Assembly (NCBI GenBank): GCA_013396755.1
Contig: VWZF01005468.1
Coordinates: 590,576-654,575 of the forward strand
Reading direction: 5' to 3'
Source: Sclerurus mexicanus
Taxonomy: Eukaryota; Chordata; Aves; Passeriformes; Furnariidae
DNA length: 64,000 nucleotides
Shown: piece after piece, positions 10,211 to 23,814 of the stretch
Layout of the letters: each line of letters opens with the position of its first letter
Position numbering within the stretch: position 1 is the first letter of the stretch
The notes under the pieces: model-generated
Told to the model about the DNA's origin: nothing
The model's database searches: none
What the model saw: only the letters and a program-made list of their open reading frames with translations
Made by a program: the position numbers and the translations under genes

Positions 10211-13200
10211 AAGGCAGGAATCGTCTCTGAAGAAGAAAGCCTAATGCACATCCCATGTTCCTGCTTTTTAGAAGGGGATAAAAGCCTTCCCCCTCACTTC
10301 TTCCCTCCTGGGGTACTGAATGCGAGCAGGGCTCAGACAGAGATCTGTGCCCTGCTACCTCTGTATACTCGATTATTGATGCAGTCTGGAAAAACAATTG
10401 GGGTGGAGGGAGCAGGTTAGTGGGAGAGCAGGGAAGTCTGAACCCAGCCAAGGGGTGCAACACCAGCACATACCCAAGACACAACCCGTGAGCGAGCTCC
10501 TCACAAGCAGCCTGATGCCACTAAGAGGGGAAGCGCCCAGTGACAAACCCCTGGGAGTGCACCGAGACTGGGGACATGGGCACCAAGAACAGCACTGGTT
10601 GAAGTTTATTCCACTCCTGTTGGAAATTTGGAGTAAGAAGCGGAAAATTAGCACCATGCCACTGCCAGAGACACAAAAGCCACAGACTCCCTCCTACAGA
10701 CACAGGGTCCCTTTGGATCTGGCAGCAGAGGAGGGTGCGGAGGGATGAAGGAGGAGCAGATTCACACTTGAAGAAGGTTGGTCTGTTGGGAACTACCTGG
10801 AAACTACAGGCCAAGTGCAACCCTCAGCTCTAAAGATCACACTCCATCCCACATGCTCTATCCCCAGGGAGTCACTGCTGCCTGTGGATGGACACCAGAA
10901 ACTTTTGATTGAACCTAATGAAATTCTTCCTTTAGCAGCTCCTTTCCACCACCCCATGCCTGCAGTACTTTTTACCAAAGGTGTTCATAAGTGTTCACAA
11001 GTCTTTTAAAAATGTCACTCTATGGAATAAACCTCTTCCTCAACAGGAGCAGTAGTGATGCAATTTTCTACCTTTTGATCCCTCTCTGCTCAACCCATTT
11101 TTGTCCAACTCAATGCCATGACCAAGTTTTAAGTGTTTAAGGGGTTTTGGTGGTGGGTTTTTTTGTTGGTTTTTTCCTAACCAATGGAGAATTTTTCTCT
11201 TGTGGTATGTACATTTGGCCTGAATCCTACCTAGCAGCCTAAATCCTCCCTTGGCTCCAGTCAGGGATAACACACTGGGTCTGCTACCTAAAGCAAGCTT
11301 TCCATTCCCTCTTTGGGGCTGCTCAGAGCCAACCCAGAGAGGGTATTTGGGCAGCACTTGGGTCACACATCCCTCTTGCTACCCCCAACCTTGACAGGGA
11401 AGCCCTCTGGGCAAGACCCAGGGAGCAAAATCTAAACACAAAGCATCCAGGTCAGCAAAGAGCCTTGGGTCTGACAGTCAAGGCAGATTTTTCCAGCCCT
11501 AATCTCCTTTCCAGGTCTTGGCAGTGTGCCTACACGTCATCATTTTGAGCTGACTTTCTCCACACCAGCCACACAATCCTCCTGGTGCTGCCTCGGGCAG
11601 TGGGCTTGTGCTGGGGGTGCTGGCTCTGGGGCTGGGCATGTTTGGAGATAAGCTTCCCCCAGCGATACTTGGATTTTGATTACATCAGTGTCAAGACAGC
11701 TTTTCTCCAGAGCCAAGCGAGCTCCTGCCATGCCAAAGAAAGCAGCCAGGCCAGCCAGGGGCTGTGCACAGCACTTTGGGGAGGGACCAGTCCCTCTCAC
11801 ATGGAGCAGCACAGCCTGCAGACTCACCTCTGTGCCACCCAGACAGTCCCATCCGGCCATCTCTTCTGCGGTGGGTTGGGAAAGGAGCTGCAGAAAACCC
11901 TGCTGGTCCTTGGAAACTCACTGGGGAGTGTGAAGCCATACAGAAATGTGCAGCCAAGTTGAGCAGTCAGTGCCCTGCCTTAAAGAGGAAGAAAAAAGTG
12001 TAACTGCTGTGTTTAGTGCCAGACATCCCCTTGATCCACTGCTGAAGACAAGGGGGTTGAGAGTAGCCAATCTTCCTCTGTTTTATCACTCAGTCATGCT
12101 GCCAAAGCAAATTTGCCATCTCTCAGGGGCAGGTCTGTGTCTCCATTCATCCTCTGCATCCTTCTCCAGGACACCTTTTCTCTTAGCTCTGCCTGAAGGA
12201 CAGCCCAGTGTCACCAAGGGACACGATACTGGAATGACATCTCTCTCCAGCCATATTCCTGCCTGACTCTGCTCCCATGTTTTCCCTTGACCACTGCCAG
12301 CAGCTAAGAAAAACCAGCTCCAGCAAAGAATACAAATATATTTCAAAAGCACAGAAACAATTTAAGAGCTGAAGTCCCACCTTCCATGTGGTTAAAGGCC
12401 CCATCAGGAGGCTGACTGTTCATCATCCTAGATGCGTTTCAAGGCTGCAGTAGAAGCTCATCTGTATCTTCAATATCCCAAGGAACCCACATGGCTTTGA
12501 AGTCCCTCCTGAGGGACTGCGATGGTGATGGCTGGGAAGGAGGAAACAATCCTGGAGCCAAACAGGGCTTGTGCCCTGGGACAATTAAAATCACGAGTCC
12601 AATGAAGTCTCACAGTGGTTTACGCTGCCCCTGCCAACGTGGCTCCACCTCATTTGCTCCATCTCTGTATCTCTCCACCATCCAACACAGGCCAGCTGGG
12701 AAACTGCCCATGCAATGGCCTTGGGAAGGGGTTGGTGGGAAAATGCCCATTTAACTTTTTGCAGGCAAGGGTGGTTCAGACAGTTGTTTCAGCTTGCAAA
12801 AAAACCTCAAACCCATTTCCAAATTGTCCAAATGTTTGGCTTTTACATTTCATTCAGTGATACATCCCAGGATTTTAGTTGAAAAGGTCTTCTCTCTTCA
12901 GAACTAACCGGCTTGTAGAGGGGAAAAAAAAACTATCAAAACAGGAAGCTTGAAATTATCAAAGAAAAATATTTTCATTGACCTTAAAGATCTTACCCTT
13001 TGGTTTTCTAGTTCACAAAATTTTTCAAAACTGACTCCTCATCCCCACGAGAGATGAGAAATACTGTCAGTGCCTCAAAAATGCTGCCAGAAGGAAAGTT
13101 ATTAATTACCAGCCTCTATTTTTAACCTGCAACCAAGAGTCACTTCTCATGGGTGACAGCTACATTCTCTCGAGGCTCTGCCATTGGCTTCATCGAGGCT

Positions 13201-13500
13201 TTTAAGTCAGAGATAGGATTTTTTTTTTTGGATGGGACATGCCCTAGGCACTCCACGAAGCCTAGCCTATCCATTTCTAAAGGAAGCATCAGGTATCACA
13301 TGCTTTTATTATCCATCTACTTAGAAAAATTATGTCATTACCTTTTTCGCCCCTCACCTATATTCCAGCCGAAAAAAGCTCTCATTTTCTCCCCTATAAT
13401 TCAAAAAGGACTACATGGATTTTTTTTTTTCCTCAGACTTTCCAAAAAAATTCCCCACTGGGTAAGGGCCAGGCACGCAAAAATTTCAACCTGAAAAGCA
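10211..13500. other. Intergenic, no gene seen
   Basis: This block lies upstream of gene A. Open frames up to 149 codons occur on both strands and overlap each other with no splice context, as expected for chance frames. No clear repeat is visible apart from short T- and G-rich runs near 11150-11180. Confidence 0.5.
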
Positions 13501-13504
13501 AATG

Positions 13505-13720
13505 TTTTCAAAAGTTATGAGCTTATGAAAAGAACAGCTATAATGGAAACTGTTTTACTGCCATAATTATAACACCACGAACAGAGCCTGCTGCAATATA
13601 TAACATTATCAAGCTCCTGTCAGCATTTAATAGAAGCCTTAATTAACTGCTGGGGCACAACATGGCAAAAATTTATTTCAGGAAAGCTTTTGGGACCTGT
13701 GTAATTCTGGGCTTTTTTAT
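13505..13720. promoter_or_regulatory. Candidate conserved non-coding element
   Basis: This A+T-rich, non-repetitive block is dense in homeodomain-type cores (CCATAATTATAAC, CATTTAATAG, CCTTAATTAACTG) and has no open frame. Its composition contrasts with the G+C-richer flanks. The call is by appearance only; conservation was not tested. Confidence 0.3.
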
Positions 13721-15714
13721 TTTTCAAGTCCATCTCCATTGGAGCCTTAGTAGAGTACGTAGGACAGACTAAATACAAGACACAAGTGTGTATCTTGTTG
13801 GTGTTACTTAATGATGGGATTTTCCTTTCTGTTAAACTACATAATCCAGAAACAACAATAATGTTTGTGTTGGGTTGGAGCCAGACACTTCAGAGTTAGA
13901 TTTTAACCTTCCCTGAGTCTGGGGTTATTCAAAGCCAGGGGCTTGATTCAGCTTTTTGGGGAGTGGTAGTTCATGTGTAACCTGTGGGGCTGACCTGCCT
14001 CTGCCATTTGCTTTCCTCCCCATCTTCCACCACCCCAAAGATGCTCACGCTCAGGACTTGAGGGGGATCTTGTGTTTTCCTGCCTGAGCTTCTGGGCTGG
14101 ACACCCAGTCACAGAGGAGAGGTGTGGGGAGGGCCAAGCACAACAGTCATAGGATCACTGTAATTTGTTTCTTGCCGATGGCTTTGCAGGAGAGAACCAG
14201 CTCAAAAGCAGCCTGACCACTGCTGGTGTTTCCTCTCCCTTGCAAATTTGGGAAAAGGTGGTAGAGGAAGGCTCCTCCTGCTACAGCCCAATCTCCAGAA
14301 GCATCTCCAGGAGCTTCTGCCATCTCTCCAGGCCCTCAAGCCCACAGTGATACCCTGCCAGCAAGCCCTTGTCTGGAGGTGCCAGACCAGGCTGAAGAAG
14401 GGGGAGCAGGGTGGGGAGGGAAGGCAGGCAGCCCACGGCTCAGCTGCAGGCAGCAGCAGGGTTTGGGGTGCCTGGGGCACAGAGCAAGTCTTGTATGGAG
14501 AACATTAGGAGGCAGCTCTGCAAATCTCCTGCCCAGCTAGACTAGGAGCACAGAAGAGACATCAGGCAGATGCTCATAAGGGATCTGCCAGGGTAGAACC
14601 TGGCTCTCCCCACTCCCACACCTGATCCACCAGACTGTATCTCACAAATGTTCTGGCAAGCAAAGGGCTGCTTGGCAAAGCAGGGCAGGTAACATTGGGC
14701 AACTTGTGCCACAACAAACACTCCTTCAGTCTCGCCTGGCAGCCCAAACTTACTTTTAATCCCTTTCTGCCCCCTCCATCCCCTGCGTGGCCCCTGCTCC
14801 AGCAGAACAGTGCTCTGAGCTGGCAGGCCACATCCATTTCCCTGATAGCACCAAGAGCCCAACAGCTGCTCTCTGTCCCTTTGGAGATTAGTTTGTTTTC
14901 CTAACACAATTACTGCCACGTGGCCCCACTTTCTGCCGGGATCAAGCCTGGATAGAGATAAAGCAGCGATAAGATCACAGCCATTCCAGACCCCTTCCAA
15001 GCCTCACTGGCCAAGGTTTGCTCTCATCGGCATGCGAACACCCTGGCTGCAAGTTACCTGCTCCCATCGGTGCCAGCCCAGGGAGCCTGGGGGGCTTTCT
15101 GGCCCTAAACCCCAAGAGCTTGGCTCCCAGCTTTTTGTGCAGCCCAGAGGAGTTGTTTCATGGTGTAACTACACAGCGCTGCATGGGTGCAGCCACACCA
15201 CTGAGCTCACACCGTGCAATACAAAGTCCCTTATCAGCTGCAGCACCCTGCTGGCTCAGTGCTTTGGGCGAGCACAGCTGGCCAGCAGCTGGCTCCAACC
15301 TGACCCTGCCTGCCCCAGGTCAGCTGTCTCTGCCCAGTCACTTCTCCCCCTGCCTGGGATTAGCCTGAGCTCAGCTCTGCCTGCACATCACACTGGTGAA
15401 GGAAGCAGCTTTACCCCAGTGCATCTGCCCTGCGGAGCAGGAGCATCCCAGTAGGGCTCACACTGGTACCTACAGCACCAACAAGTCGCTGGTCGGCTCC
15501 AGAAACATCAGTGGAGTGATCACAGGGGCAGGTCTGGCACAACTGCTCACCATCACATCCAGCAAAGGCCCTCTCTGTCTCCCAGAGCCTCCTGTGGGAA
15601 TCCTTTTGTGGGGAACAGCTCCTGAAAGCCTCTGTCGGGACAGGCGCGGTGCACGCCGGGAGAGGACACTCAGGGAGCCTTCAGAGAGACAAGCATCCTT
15701 GCCAGATGTCTCCC
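13721..15714. other. Intergenic, no gene seen
   Basis: G+C-richer sequence with several overlapping chance frames (for example 14542-15000 minus and 15018-15454 plus). I see no splice-bounded exon, repeat or RNA gene. Confidence 0.45.
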
Positions 15715-15905
15715 ATAAAGCTGCAAGTACTTTATTTTAATAATAAGCCTTAATGTATTCATTAAAAGCTCCCAGTGACCTGGGATGAATTTCCCCGCTA
15801 TTGTAAAGGGCTGTGGGAATCTGGAAACCGCTGCATTACAGTTAATAACTTTAATTTTACAAGGCCCAAAATAGACAACTGAAAAAATACACAGACTCAC
15901 TGTTT
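15715..15905. promoter_or_regulatory. Candidate conserved non-coding element
   Basis: A+T-rich single-copy block with ATTA/TAAT cores (TTTTAATAATAAGCCTTAAT, CAGTTAATAACTTTAATTT) between G+C-rich flanks. It has the look of a developmental enhancer core, but conservation is not demonstrated. Confidence 0.3.
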
Positions 15906-16282
15906 CCAATTAAGAAGGGATTTCTTCTAATTCCTCTGCCACCAGCACTCTTGTTTAGCAAACAACATCAACAGATATTCAACCATAGACAAGGGGAAAA
16001 GCAAACCGAGGGAGTTGCTTTTCCTATCTCCATTAGAAGAGTTGAGGAAGAACCCGGGACCCTTCCTGCTCACTGGGTTATCAGAGCATGGAAGAGCCAC
16101 AGCCTGGTCACCAACAAACCCACACTGGGGCAGCCATGGATAAAACTTTAACTCCTGCTCCTTAAGCCTGAAGTGGCTTTGACCCTTTTCTCTCCCAGCT
16201 AAGGTGGTTAAAGGCGTTTGGTGGGAGCCCTGGGTGCTGGGAAACCACCTCAGTGGCTGGGTGAGCATCCTGTCACTAGTTG

Positions 16283-16365
16283 GGACTACTATATGTCTCA
16301 TTTTAAGGTCAGGAAGGACTATTGCACCAGATCAGCTTGACAGAGATTGCCATGCATTGATTTTG
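16283..16365 (-). mobile_element. Old CR1-like LINE 3' end
   Basis: The plus strand reads CATTTTAAGGTCAGGAAGGA followed by ACTATTGCACCAGATCAGCTT. This parallels the antisense 3' end of old amniote CR1 copies, where TTTTAAGGCCAGAAGGGACC is followed by an ATTATGATCATCTAGTCTGA-type sequence. The rest of the element is not recognisable, so this is a short, heavily diverged remnant. Confidence 0.5.
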
Positions 16366-17029
16366 TCTGCCTCTTTCTTCCTCTGTCAAATGAAGGGTAG
16401 ATGGTTTCCCAGGAGAGGAAAAAAAAAAAAAAAGATGGGAACCAAAACAATTCAGCCTGATAATTTTATTTTTTTTTTTAAATTTCTGGGAAGCTAATGC
16501 TTTCCAGCCCAAATAGTTTCATTTCCGGTTTGGTTCTTTTGGGTTTTCCAGTTAAAACTGGAGGGTTTTTTTTTTCAAAATAGGCCTGACATTTCATGTG
16601 GAAACATTCATTTTGCCACAAGTCAAGACTTCTGGGGTGGAAAAAGAAGTATTGAAGGGTGAGGCTTGACCGATGTACTTGTCTGGCTGTGTTAGCAACC
16701 AACATCTGCCTCCTCATGCATCTCCAGAGTCACCTCTGCCAGGCTCACACCAAGGTGCTGGCACCCTCCCCTCCACATGGCAGGGACACACACACCCTCC
16801 TCACCATCACCCCAGCATCAACCACTGCTTATAAAGGCAACCCAGGGGAGAACAGCTCCATGTTTCAAGGCAGATCCTGAAATCTTTCTCTGCAAACTTA
16901 ACCTGACACGGGGTAACATGTCGCTTGAAAATCCAAGGGTCATCTCAGCTCGTATAGATCCCAAAACACTCTCCAGAGCACCTGAAAAACCCAGCAGGTC
17001 CCATCCAGCAGGATGGAGCACACTAGGTT

Positions 17030-17117
17030 TGGGTAGTCCTGCAAGGAACAGGGAATTGGGCTTGTTGATCTTTATGGGGCCCTTCCAACATGAGATATGC
17101 TAAGATTCTATGCAGTA
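17030..17117 (+). mobile_element. CR1 LINE 3' terminus
   Basis: It carries the standard CR1 ending: GGGCTTGTTGATCTTTATGG, then GGCCCTTCCAACATGAGATAT and a terminal GATTCTATG that represents one unit of the usual 8-bp 3' microsatellite. Only the last roughly 90 bases can be followed, so the copy is severely 5'-truncated or its 5' part is too diverged. Confidence 0.75.
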
Positions 17118-19184
17118 ATTCAGCCTCAAGCCCCTCCTTTCACTGCTGTCCTCTTGACCAAGAGCTGCCTACGACGAGCACTGAATTTGCACCAGCCCTC
17201 ATGTAGGAGCACACCGAGTTTTCCAGCCAAACTGATACAAATGAAAAATTATTTTCATATGCCTGGACTCAATTTCCCCATAAATAAGGCAGCGATGGAA
17301 ATTGGGGGAAGGTGGTTGTCAGAGTTGTAGGTAATCCATCAAAGCCACACCAAAAGCACTGATCTAGCCTTTCTTCAGGAAAGCATCTCTATTTAGGAAA
17401 GCCAGCAGGCACATCCCTACTCTCCTCTGAAGCCACCGGGACCGGAGAGCCAGGCAGTTTAAAGATATCTAAATGTCTAAAGGAACAGATAAGACCTAGA
17501 TACCAGCTGGCAAAACCCAGACCCTCAGAAGGTATTTAGGCAAACAGCATTTTTAATGGAAATTAAGAGCTTATGTATTTTTGTGGGAAGGGTCCTGAAG
17601 TGCACACGTGCCTTAAAAAAACATTTCTAGTGGCTTTCCTGAAGAGACTCAGACACACACGTTGTGTATCAGGGCTATGATAACATGAAGGCTTACAAGA
17701 AAATCAGCTGTGGTGCAACAGGATGTCTCCACTCTAGACATCCCCAAACCCCCTAAAAACACAGAGGCTGAACTGCTTTGCTTCACCTATAACACCAACA
17801 AAACCACAGGCAGCACAGACCTTCCCCAACTCTCCAAGCACACATTTCCTATTCCTGCCTGCAGCTCTACTACTGCCTTTCTCACATCAATACCCTGATG
17901 AGGGCTGCTTGAAAAACTTCCATCTAAACAGTTTGTAGCAGATCACTTTTCAGTCAAAGGTAGATTTAAAAAAAAACCCCACACCTCCCAAAAAAAACAA
18001 CAACCCATGATAATATTTCTGTGGGAATTTGCCTGACTTGTCTGAAATGCCAAAAGAACTAGAAAAAAACCCTGCCATTGAGTTTTGGTCTCAAGCTGCA
18101 GAAATCTTGGTTTTGAACAAAAAAGGCAATTTAAGTTTCTTTTTAGTGAAAATTCAACTTCCAGAGAGAATAAATTCTCTTGCTTTCATTAAAAGTGTTC
18201 ATGGTGTGATGGATACACTCAGATTTTCAGAACACTCCATCTCAAGGGATCATTAAGGAAATTAGTTGCTACACAAAAGGGAAGGAACTGATCCGGATTA
18301 GAGCCTGGCAAAGGAGTGGAGCAAGGATAAATGCTTCATTCTCAGCCTGGTGTAGTTAACAGCCAGGCATCCCACAGCTCTGCTCAAGGATTTAATGTAC
18401 TTATCCATGATCTGGGTGCAAAATAAGGTAGCAATGCTTGCAGAGGACAAGCCCATGGGGTTCAGGGTCCCATCACCACAGGCATTGGCCATCTGGGGAC
18501 ACACTGCTGGCTCCAGGAGCGCTTTGTGCATCACCCACTGGAGATGCCCAGCCTAGTCTTTGCTTTGGTCCCATGGGAGTGTTTGACTGTAGCTCCATCT
18601 CTCCATGGTGCTGGGAAACCTTCAGCACCACAAGCTTTTTGGCAGTGGGGAGACCTCACCCCTCTCCAGATGGGCACCACGGGTATGAGAGCACCACAAC
18701 ACAACCCTGCCACGCCAAATGCAAACACCCAGCATTGAACACTGCCAGATTCCATTTGAGAGTTCACTAATATCACCCAGCACAGGACCAGGGGATCCAC
18801 ATGCCGTGGCAGCCCTGGTCAGAGCCACCAGCACCCATCTGGATTACAAGTGAACATTGAACTCTCCCTCCCCATCTGGAGCCCATGTACAGCAAGTGGC
18901 AAGATTTATACTGTGCTGAAGCATTCCACAGTTTTGAGCACAGAAATGATTGAACTCCAGATGTTAACAAGATGCAGGACCCTTTTTTATTATTAAAAAC
19001 GTGATTTCTTGTTTTGCTCATGACAAAACCCATCAGATTAACTTATTAGGAGCGGAACTGCCATGAGGCTGGGGGAAGCAAAGACAGCTCCGGCTGCCTG
19101 AGAGCTCATGGAGCGCATGGAAAGACCAGGGCTCCTTGACAGCAGAGCTGTGTCCAGCCACTCCTCGGCACTGAACTGAGGGCA
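17118..19184. other. Intergenic, no gene seen
   Basis: No convincing exon. The block at 18300-18500 has a faint similarity to the CR1 coding region that I could not follow further. A 75-codon frame at 18029-18256 lacks a donor. Confidence 0.4.
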
Positions 19185-19268
19185 GGACACTGGTGACCTT
19201 GCTCCATGCCCACTGGCAATGCAGGGACATTGGTGAAACAATGTGCCTCAGTTTCCCCATCCCTTAGG
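19185..19268 (+). repeat. MIR-like SINE remnant
   Basis: GGTGACCTTGCTCCATGCC is followed about 45 bases later by TGTGCCTCAGTTTCCCCATC. These match, in order and orientation, the conserved core of MIR-type (CORE-SINE) elements, in which a TGTGACCTTGGGCAAGT block precedes the GCCTCAGTTTCCCCATCTG block. The spacing is longer than usual, so an insertion or chance for the first block is possible. Confidence 0.5.
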
Positions 19269-22200
19269 GAGACTTCGAGTCAAAGGTGGAAGGGAAAGCC
19301 CTGAGTAAACACACACTTTGCAGCCTCGTCCAATTCAAAGTCCCTTGCTGAAGTAGCAGAGCCTTTGTTAACAAGCACCACAACCCAGGCCAGGAATGGA
19401 AGCCTGCCCACACTCCTCAGGCTCCCCTGCCTACCCCCCTGGAAGGACATGGGGGAGCCAAGATGTATGGCTGCTGTGTTGGGACAACTCAGCAAGCAGC
19501 TCTCATGCCCTGATTCCCCTCAGTGAGGGCCCTACAGCATCACAAACTTCACTTCTCATCAGAATGGAAACAAATTTCCATATAGCTCTGCAAGTCCTAA
19601 ATGCTCTTGGAGCAGCTCTGCTGGGAACATCCACCAGCAGCATGTGGGGTGGCATGACCAACATCTGTATTCCAGAGCACGGGCTGGGGCAGGGGCCTGT
19701 CTGGAGCTGTCACATCTTCACTGCTTTATCACAGGAACTTTATCACAAGCTCATAACACACACGTCTTTGCACCATGAGATCAAACAGGTACGGGATGGC
19801 ATTGCAGCCTGCTGTCACAGGACAGCCCCCAGCAGCCAGTGCTGCTCCATGCTGTGAGGAGAAAACATGTTGAAGCTGCGGGATGGAGAGGACCCACATA
19901 TGCTCATCCTGATGTTGTACAGCCAGACCAACTCAGGAAATCCACCAGTGCAAAGCCAGCCTCTCCTGCTAATCGTTTGGAGGCATAGCATCCTTTGGGA
20001 TCTACACATTTCCACTTATCCATAGCACATGACAGCTCTAAGAACAATCACATCTGTCTGCTCAGGGGGAGAAAAATGTTTCTGAAGTGTGCCAGTGTCC
20101 TTCTTGGCCAGGCTGAGCTGGGGACAAGCCAGAGCAATGCAGCTTCTCAGAACCCAGCACAATCATCCTCCCTGCTCAGCATGCCCAAGAAAAGGCACTG
20201 CCCTGTTCCTCTCTCACCGAGGGACCACATTTCACTGCTGACTTGGTGCAGGGGACACAGCCACTCTTCTGCCAACCATGCCCAGGCACCAAGCACAAGC
20301 CTGTGAGCAGGAGGATGCTGTGTTCATAGCACTGTCCTCCCAGGACACCACTTTCCAGGCCAGGGCCACACAGGAGTGCTGCAACTCTCCACCAGCATCT
20401 CAGGAGCAAACCCACCAGCCCACCTCTCCTCCACAGCCAGGGCTCAGGAAAAGCTTCTACAGATCACAACAGTATTTATTCACCCAAGGGCACCTCTTAA
20501 ACAGAGCTGTGAGTTTTGTCACACTGCCTGACCTTGTTTTATCCCTTCTTGCATGTTTTGGGGAAAGCTTCTTCCAACCCAAACCTCTCCCTGCTAACTG
20601 GACAGACCAAGCTGTGCCTTTGGTGCACAGCGAGATGGGGCTCCCCTGCTCTGAGCCTGGGTGCTTCCTCTGGGTGTCCCCAGCCCTGCAGAGCCACCCC
20701 ACGGGGAGCCAGGCAATGGGGCACTTCCCGAGTTGTGGAGCTCTCTGCCCATTCCCTTAGTGCTGCTGGATTCTTGCATCCTGCCTCCATCATCATTTCC
20801 TCCACCTCTTTCCACAGCCTCTGCTTTAATGCCACATCCCCAGGCAGAGCCCTGAGGGTGCCACACTCCCTCTTTAGCTTCCCCTAAATTGACTGAGTAT
20901 GAAATTTTTCATTCCAACAAGAGCATCAGGTGGAAGTCAAAACTGTGCTTGTATGCTTTTTGGAGAAAGATCCCATAAACCTTTGATCCTCTTCCCTTCC
21001 CCAAAGTCATTTATCATTCATGAGAAAAAAGTAAAGCGCAAATGTATTCAGACAGTGCTATGAGTGAGTTCAGGACCAGTCTTGGGGAGTAACAGCTCTG
21101 GAGAACCCCATATTCACCATCTCACCTGGCCACAGCTGGTGGATTTGCCTGGAGTGAACAGGTCCTGCCAGATCCTCATTCCCTGCCTGGCAAGGGTGAG
21201 TAGTCCAGAGGGCTGGGGCTCTGCACCATCTGGGACATCCGAGCTCCCAGCTCTGCTGACACCAATAATTTTCCCCCCTGTTCTTGGCACGGTGTGTTCT
21301 GCTCAAACACACTTCAAAGAGGCAGCTCTGCAGCAAGAATGTTTCAAAAAATATAATATTTCCATCTGTTATTCCAATAGTTTATGCTGTGGGACTCTCC
21401 TCATGGACTATTTGCCTTTCTTTGCTCCTATTAGACGTAAAAAATATTAAACCAGCAAGCCCTCAGGGCTGGCAGACAATGCCTAACCCTGCAGCCCAGC
21501 CAGCAGGTCATCTTCTGCAGCTCTGCTCCCTACACACCTTAATGTTTCTCCAGAGAGGAAGGTGCAGGCAGGGAAGCAGCTTTTCCTCAAAGGCAGTAAA
21601 GTCCCCTTGATCTACTGACTATTTCCACCTTGAGAGCAAACAGCACCTGCCTGTGCTAATGTGAATGCCCCAGGCTGTGTTTTGCAGAGGCAGAACAGCA
21701 CAGCATCCCTTCCCAGCCCCAAGAGCATCCAGAGATTGAAACCACAGAGCACAGGCTCCTGGGCTTTGGTGTTTGGTGGACACTGAGCTCCCACACCAGC
21801 CTGTCCTCAATGGGGACATCCCCAGCACCACTCTGCTCACTGTCTCCTGTTTCTCACAAATAGGATAAACCTCTGCCTTTACTGTCAGGTGAGTCAAATC
21901 TGGAAACAAAATACGAGGTGGAAAAGGGAAGAACAGGCAGAAAGATGTTTGCAGGACTCATTTTCCTGGGAAAGCAGACTAGAAGCACAATAAGCACAAT
22001 GAACTATGAGTTTACAGCACTGGCATGCACACAACTAGCTGTGGTTTAAATCCATCTTGGGGGCACCTTAGAGGTTCCAGGAGCTGGATACTCCTTCCCT
22101 GGTCTGGGATAAGGACATTGTATGGACACTGCTGTGCTGGACCTTTCCCCCTTTGTGGTTCATTTGGTCTGAGAGGATTTCTCAAGCCGTGTGAAGCAAC

Positions 22201-23814
22201 AATGCCATCCCGTGGTGGCAAGGGCTGCTCCATTACCCCCTCCCTGCAGCCCTTTCCTCTCTGGCTGGCCAAGGACACCCAAAGCCAGTTGCCACAGTCA
22301 CCTGAAAAATCCACACCCACAGGGAAGGCCTACATGAGACCAGCAAGACTTACCCTCCACATGGATTTTGGGCAAGGTGTCCTAATGGATGGGATGCTTG
22401 GATGGATGGTGTTTGGCTGAGTCATCTGCTCTATCCCACAGCCAGAGAAAACAAGGGGAGAAGCAGCTTTCTCAAGCACCCCAGCAGAGCAGCCCCACAC
22501 AGCTGTTGCAGCTGTGACTGAGGTACCTGCAATGGTTGTCCCACCACAGGCCCCTGATGAGCAACTTTAGCACAGAGTTCAGGACCTTCCTCAAGATCCA
22601 TCTTCCTCCTAAGGGAGAAAGTTTTTCAAGCCAGAGATTCAAGGCTTCAAAGCCCCAGCATACAAGACCCAAGCCCCCTCCTCATTTCCCATCCTGCAAC
22701 CCAAGGTTTCATTCTGCTAAGACAGCAAGGGCTTCCCAGCCCCTTTGGAGAGATGATAACTTCCATTTGTGAGCCACAGCCAGAACAAAATGAGTCTTTA
22801 TTTTTATCTGAGCCATTATAAGTTATTATTTAGTGCTCCCAGGTGCCCTATACCATCAAAGGCGCATTGCTTAATAAGCAGCCATCAGAGGCTGCTCTGT
22901 GCCATCCTGGACATGGATGGAGCAGGAGAGATCCTGAGACCAGCTCCAGCCCCCAGATCTCATCTCCCCCTGAGCCCAGGAGAAGGTCATGCCCCATCTT
23001 TGCACAGACATCACGGCGCACACATCTAAAGTAGAGGCACAGGATTATTTCTCCCCGCAACTCTACAATCCACAGTGTAACCCAATCTACTCAGCTGGAA
23101 ATGGAGCTTTTATTGCATCCTGAGTCATTTAGAGGTTTTTTTTTTTAATAAACCCAATATTCTTTCCCCCTTCCACAATTTAACAAGCTCCCAAATGTCT
23201 GCTCTCCTGACATACCAAATCTTTCCAGCTTTCCTCACCTCCCTCCCCATCAGACCCAATAGAAAGCAGCACCTCACCTGGGGCTGCCCCAAGGGTACCA
23301 CAACAGAGAAGTGCCACAGCAGCCCTACGTTCACACATTTCACCTCGAAGATGATCCCAACCTTCAAACAGCCCCACAGTGATGGCAGGATAAGGCCATC
23401 ACACTCTGTGACAATATCCCCTGTCCATGGCACATCTCTCCATGCCCTCGTAGTGGAAAGCTGCTTTGAGAGCTGAAAGCCCTTGTGACAGTGCCTGCAA
23501 ACTTGGGCAAAACAAAAGAAACACCAAGCCAACCAAACCATGCAATAAAAGTTGAGATCAGGCACTGTGAAAGGTGTGTTTACTACTGGGGTTTCCTGAT
23601 GATCAAGGTAAGGGGGAATGAGGGCACTTAGCAGAGCTGGCAACCTGGAGAGCCCAGTTATTATTTTTAAATGAAAGCCCAGATTTTGGAACATATGAAA
23701 TCCATCATGCCTTTGGCCACATAAATACATCAAGGGGTCTGGATTCTTGAAGTGCCCTTTCTCAGTTGAGTACTAGAGAGAGGTATTGCACAGTGGCACA
23801 TATAGGGAGCCTGC
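19269..23814. other. Intergenic, no gene seen
   Basis: G+C-moderate DNA with many overlapping chance frames, the longest being 202 codons at 23125-23733 on the minus strand. None has coding-like splice context. No repeat was recognised. Confidence 0.45.

Noticed and set aside
18300..18540. Possible antisense or degenerate CR1 coding-region remnant.
   Set aside because: A few CR1-like words (GATCTGGGTG, GCTTGCAGAGGACAAGC) but no continuous alignment.
23125..23733. 202-codon minus-strand open frame.
   Set aside because: No splice context and a composition (many Cys, Trp, Leu) typical of random translation.
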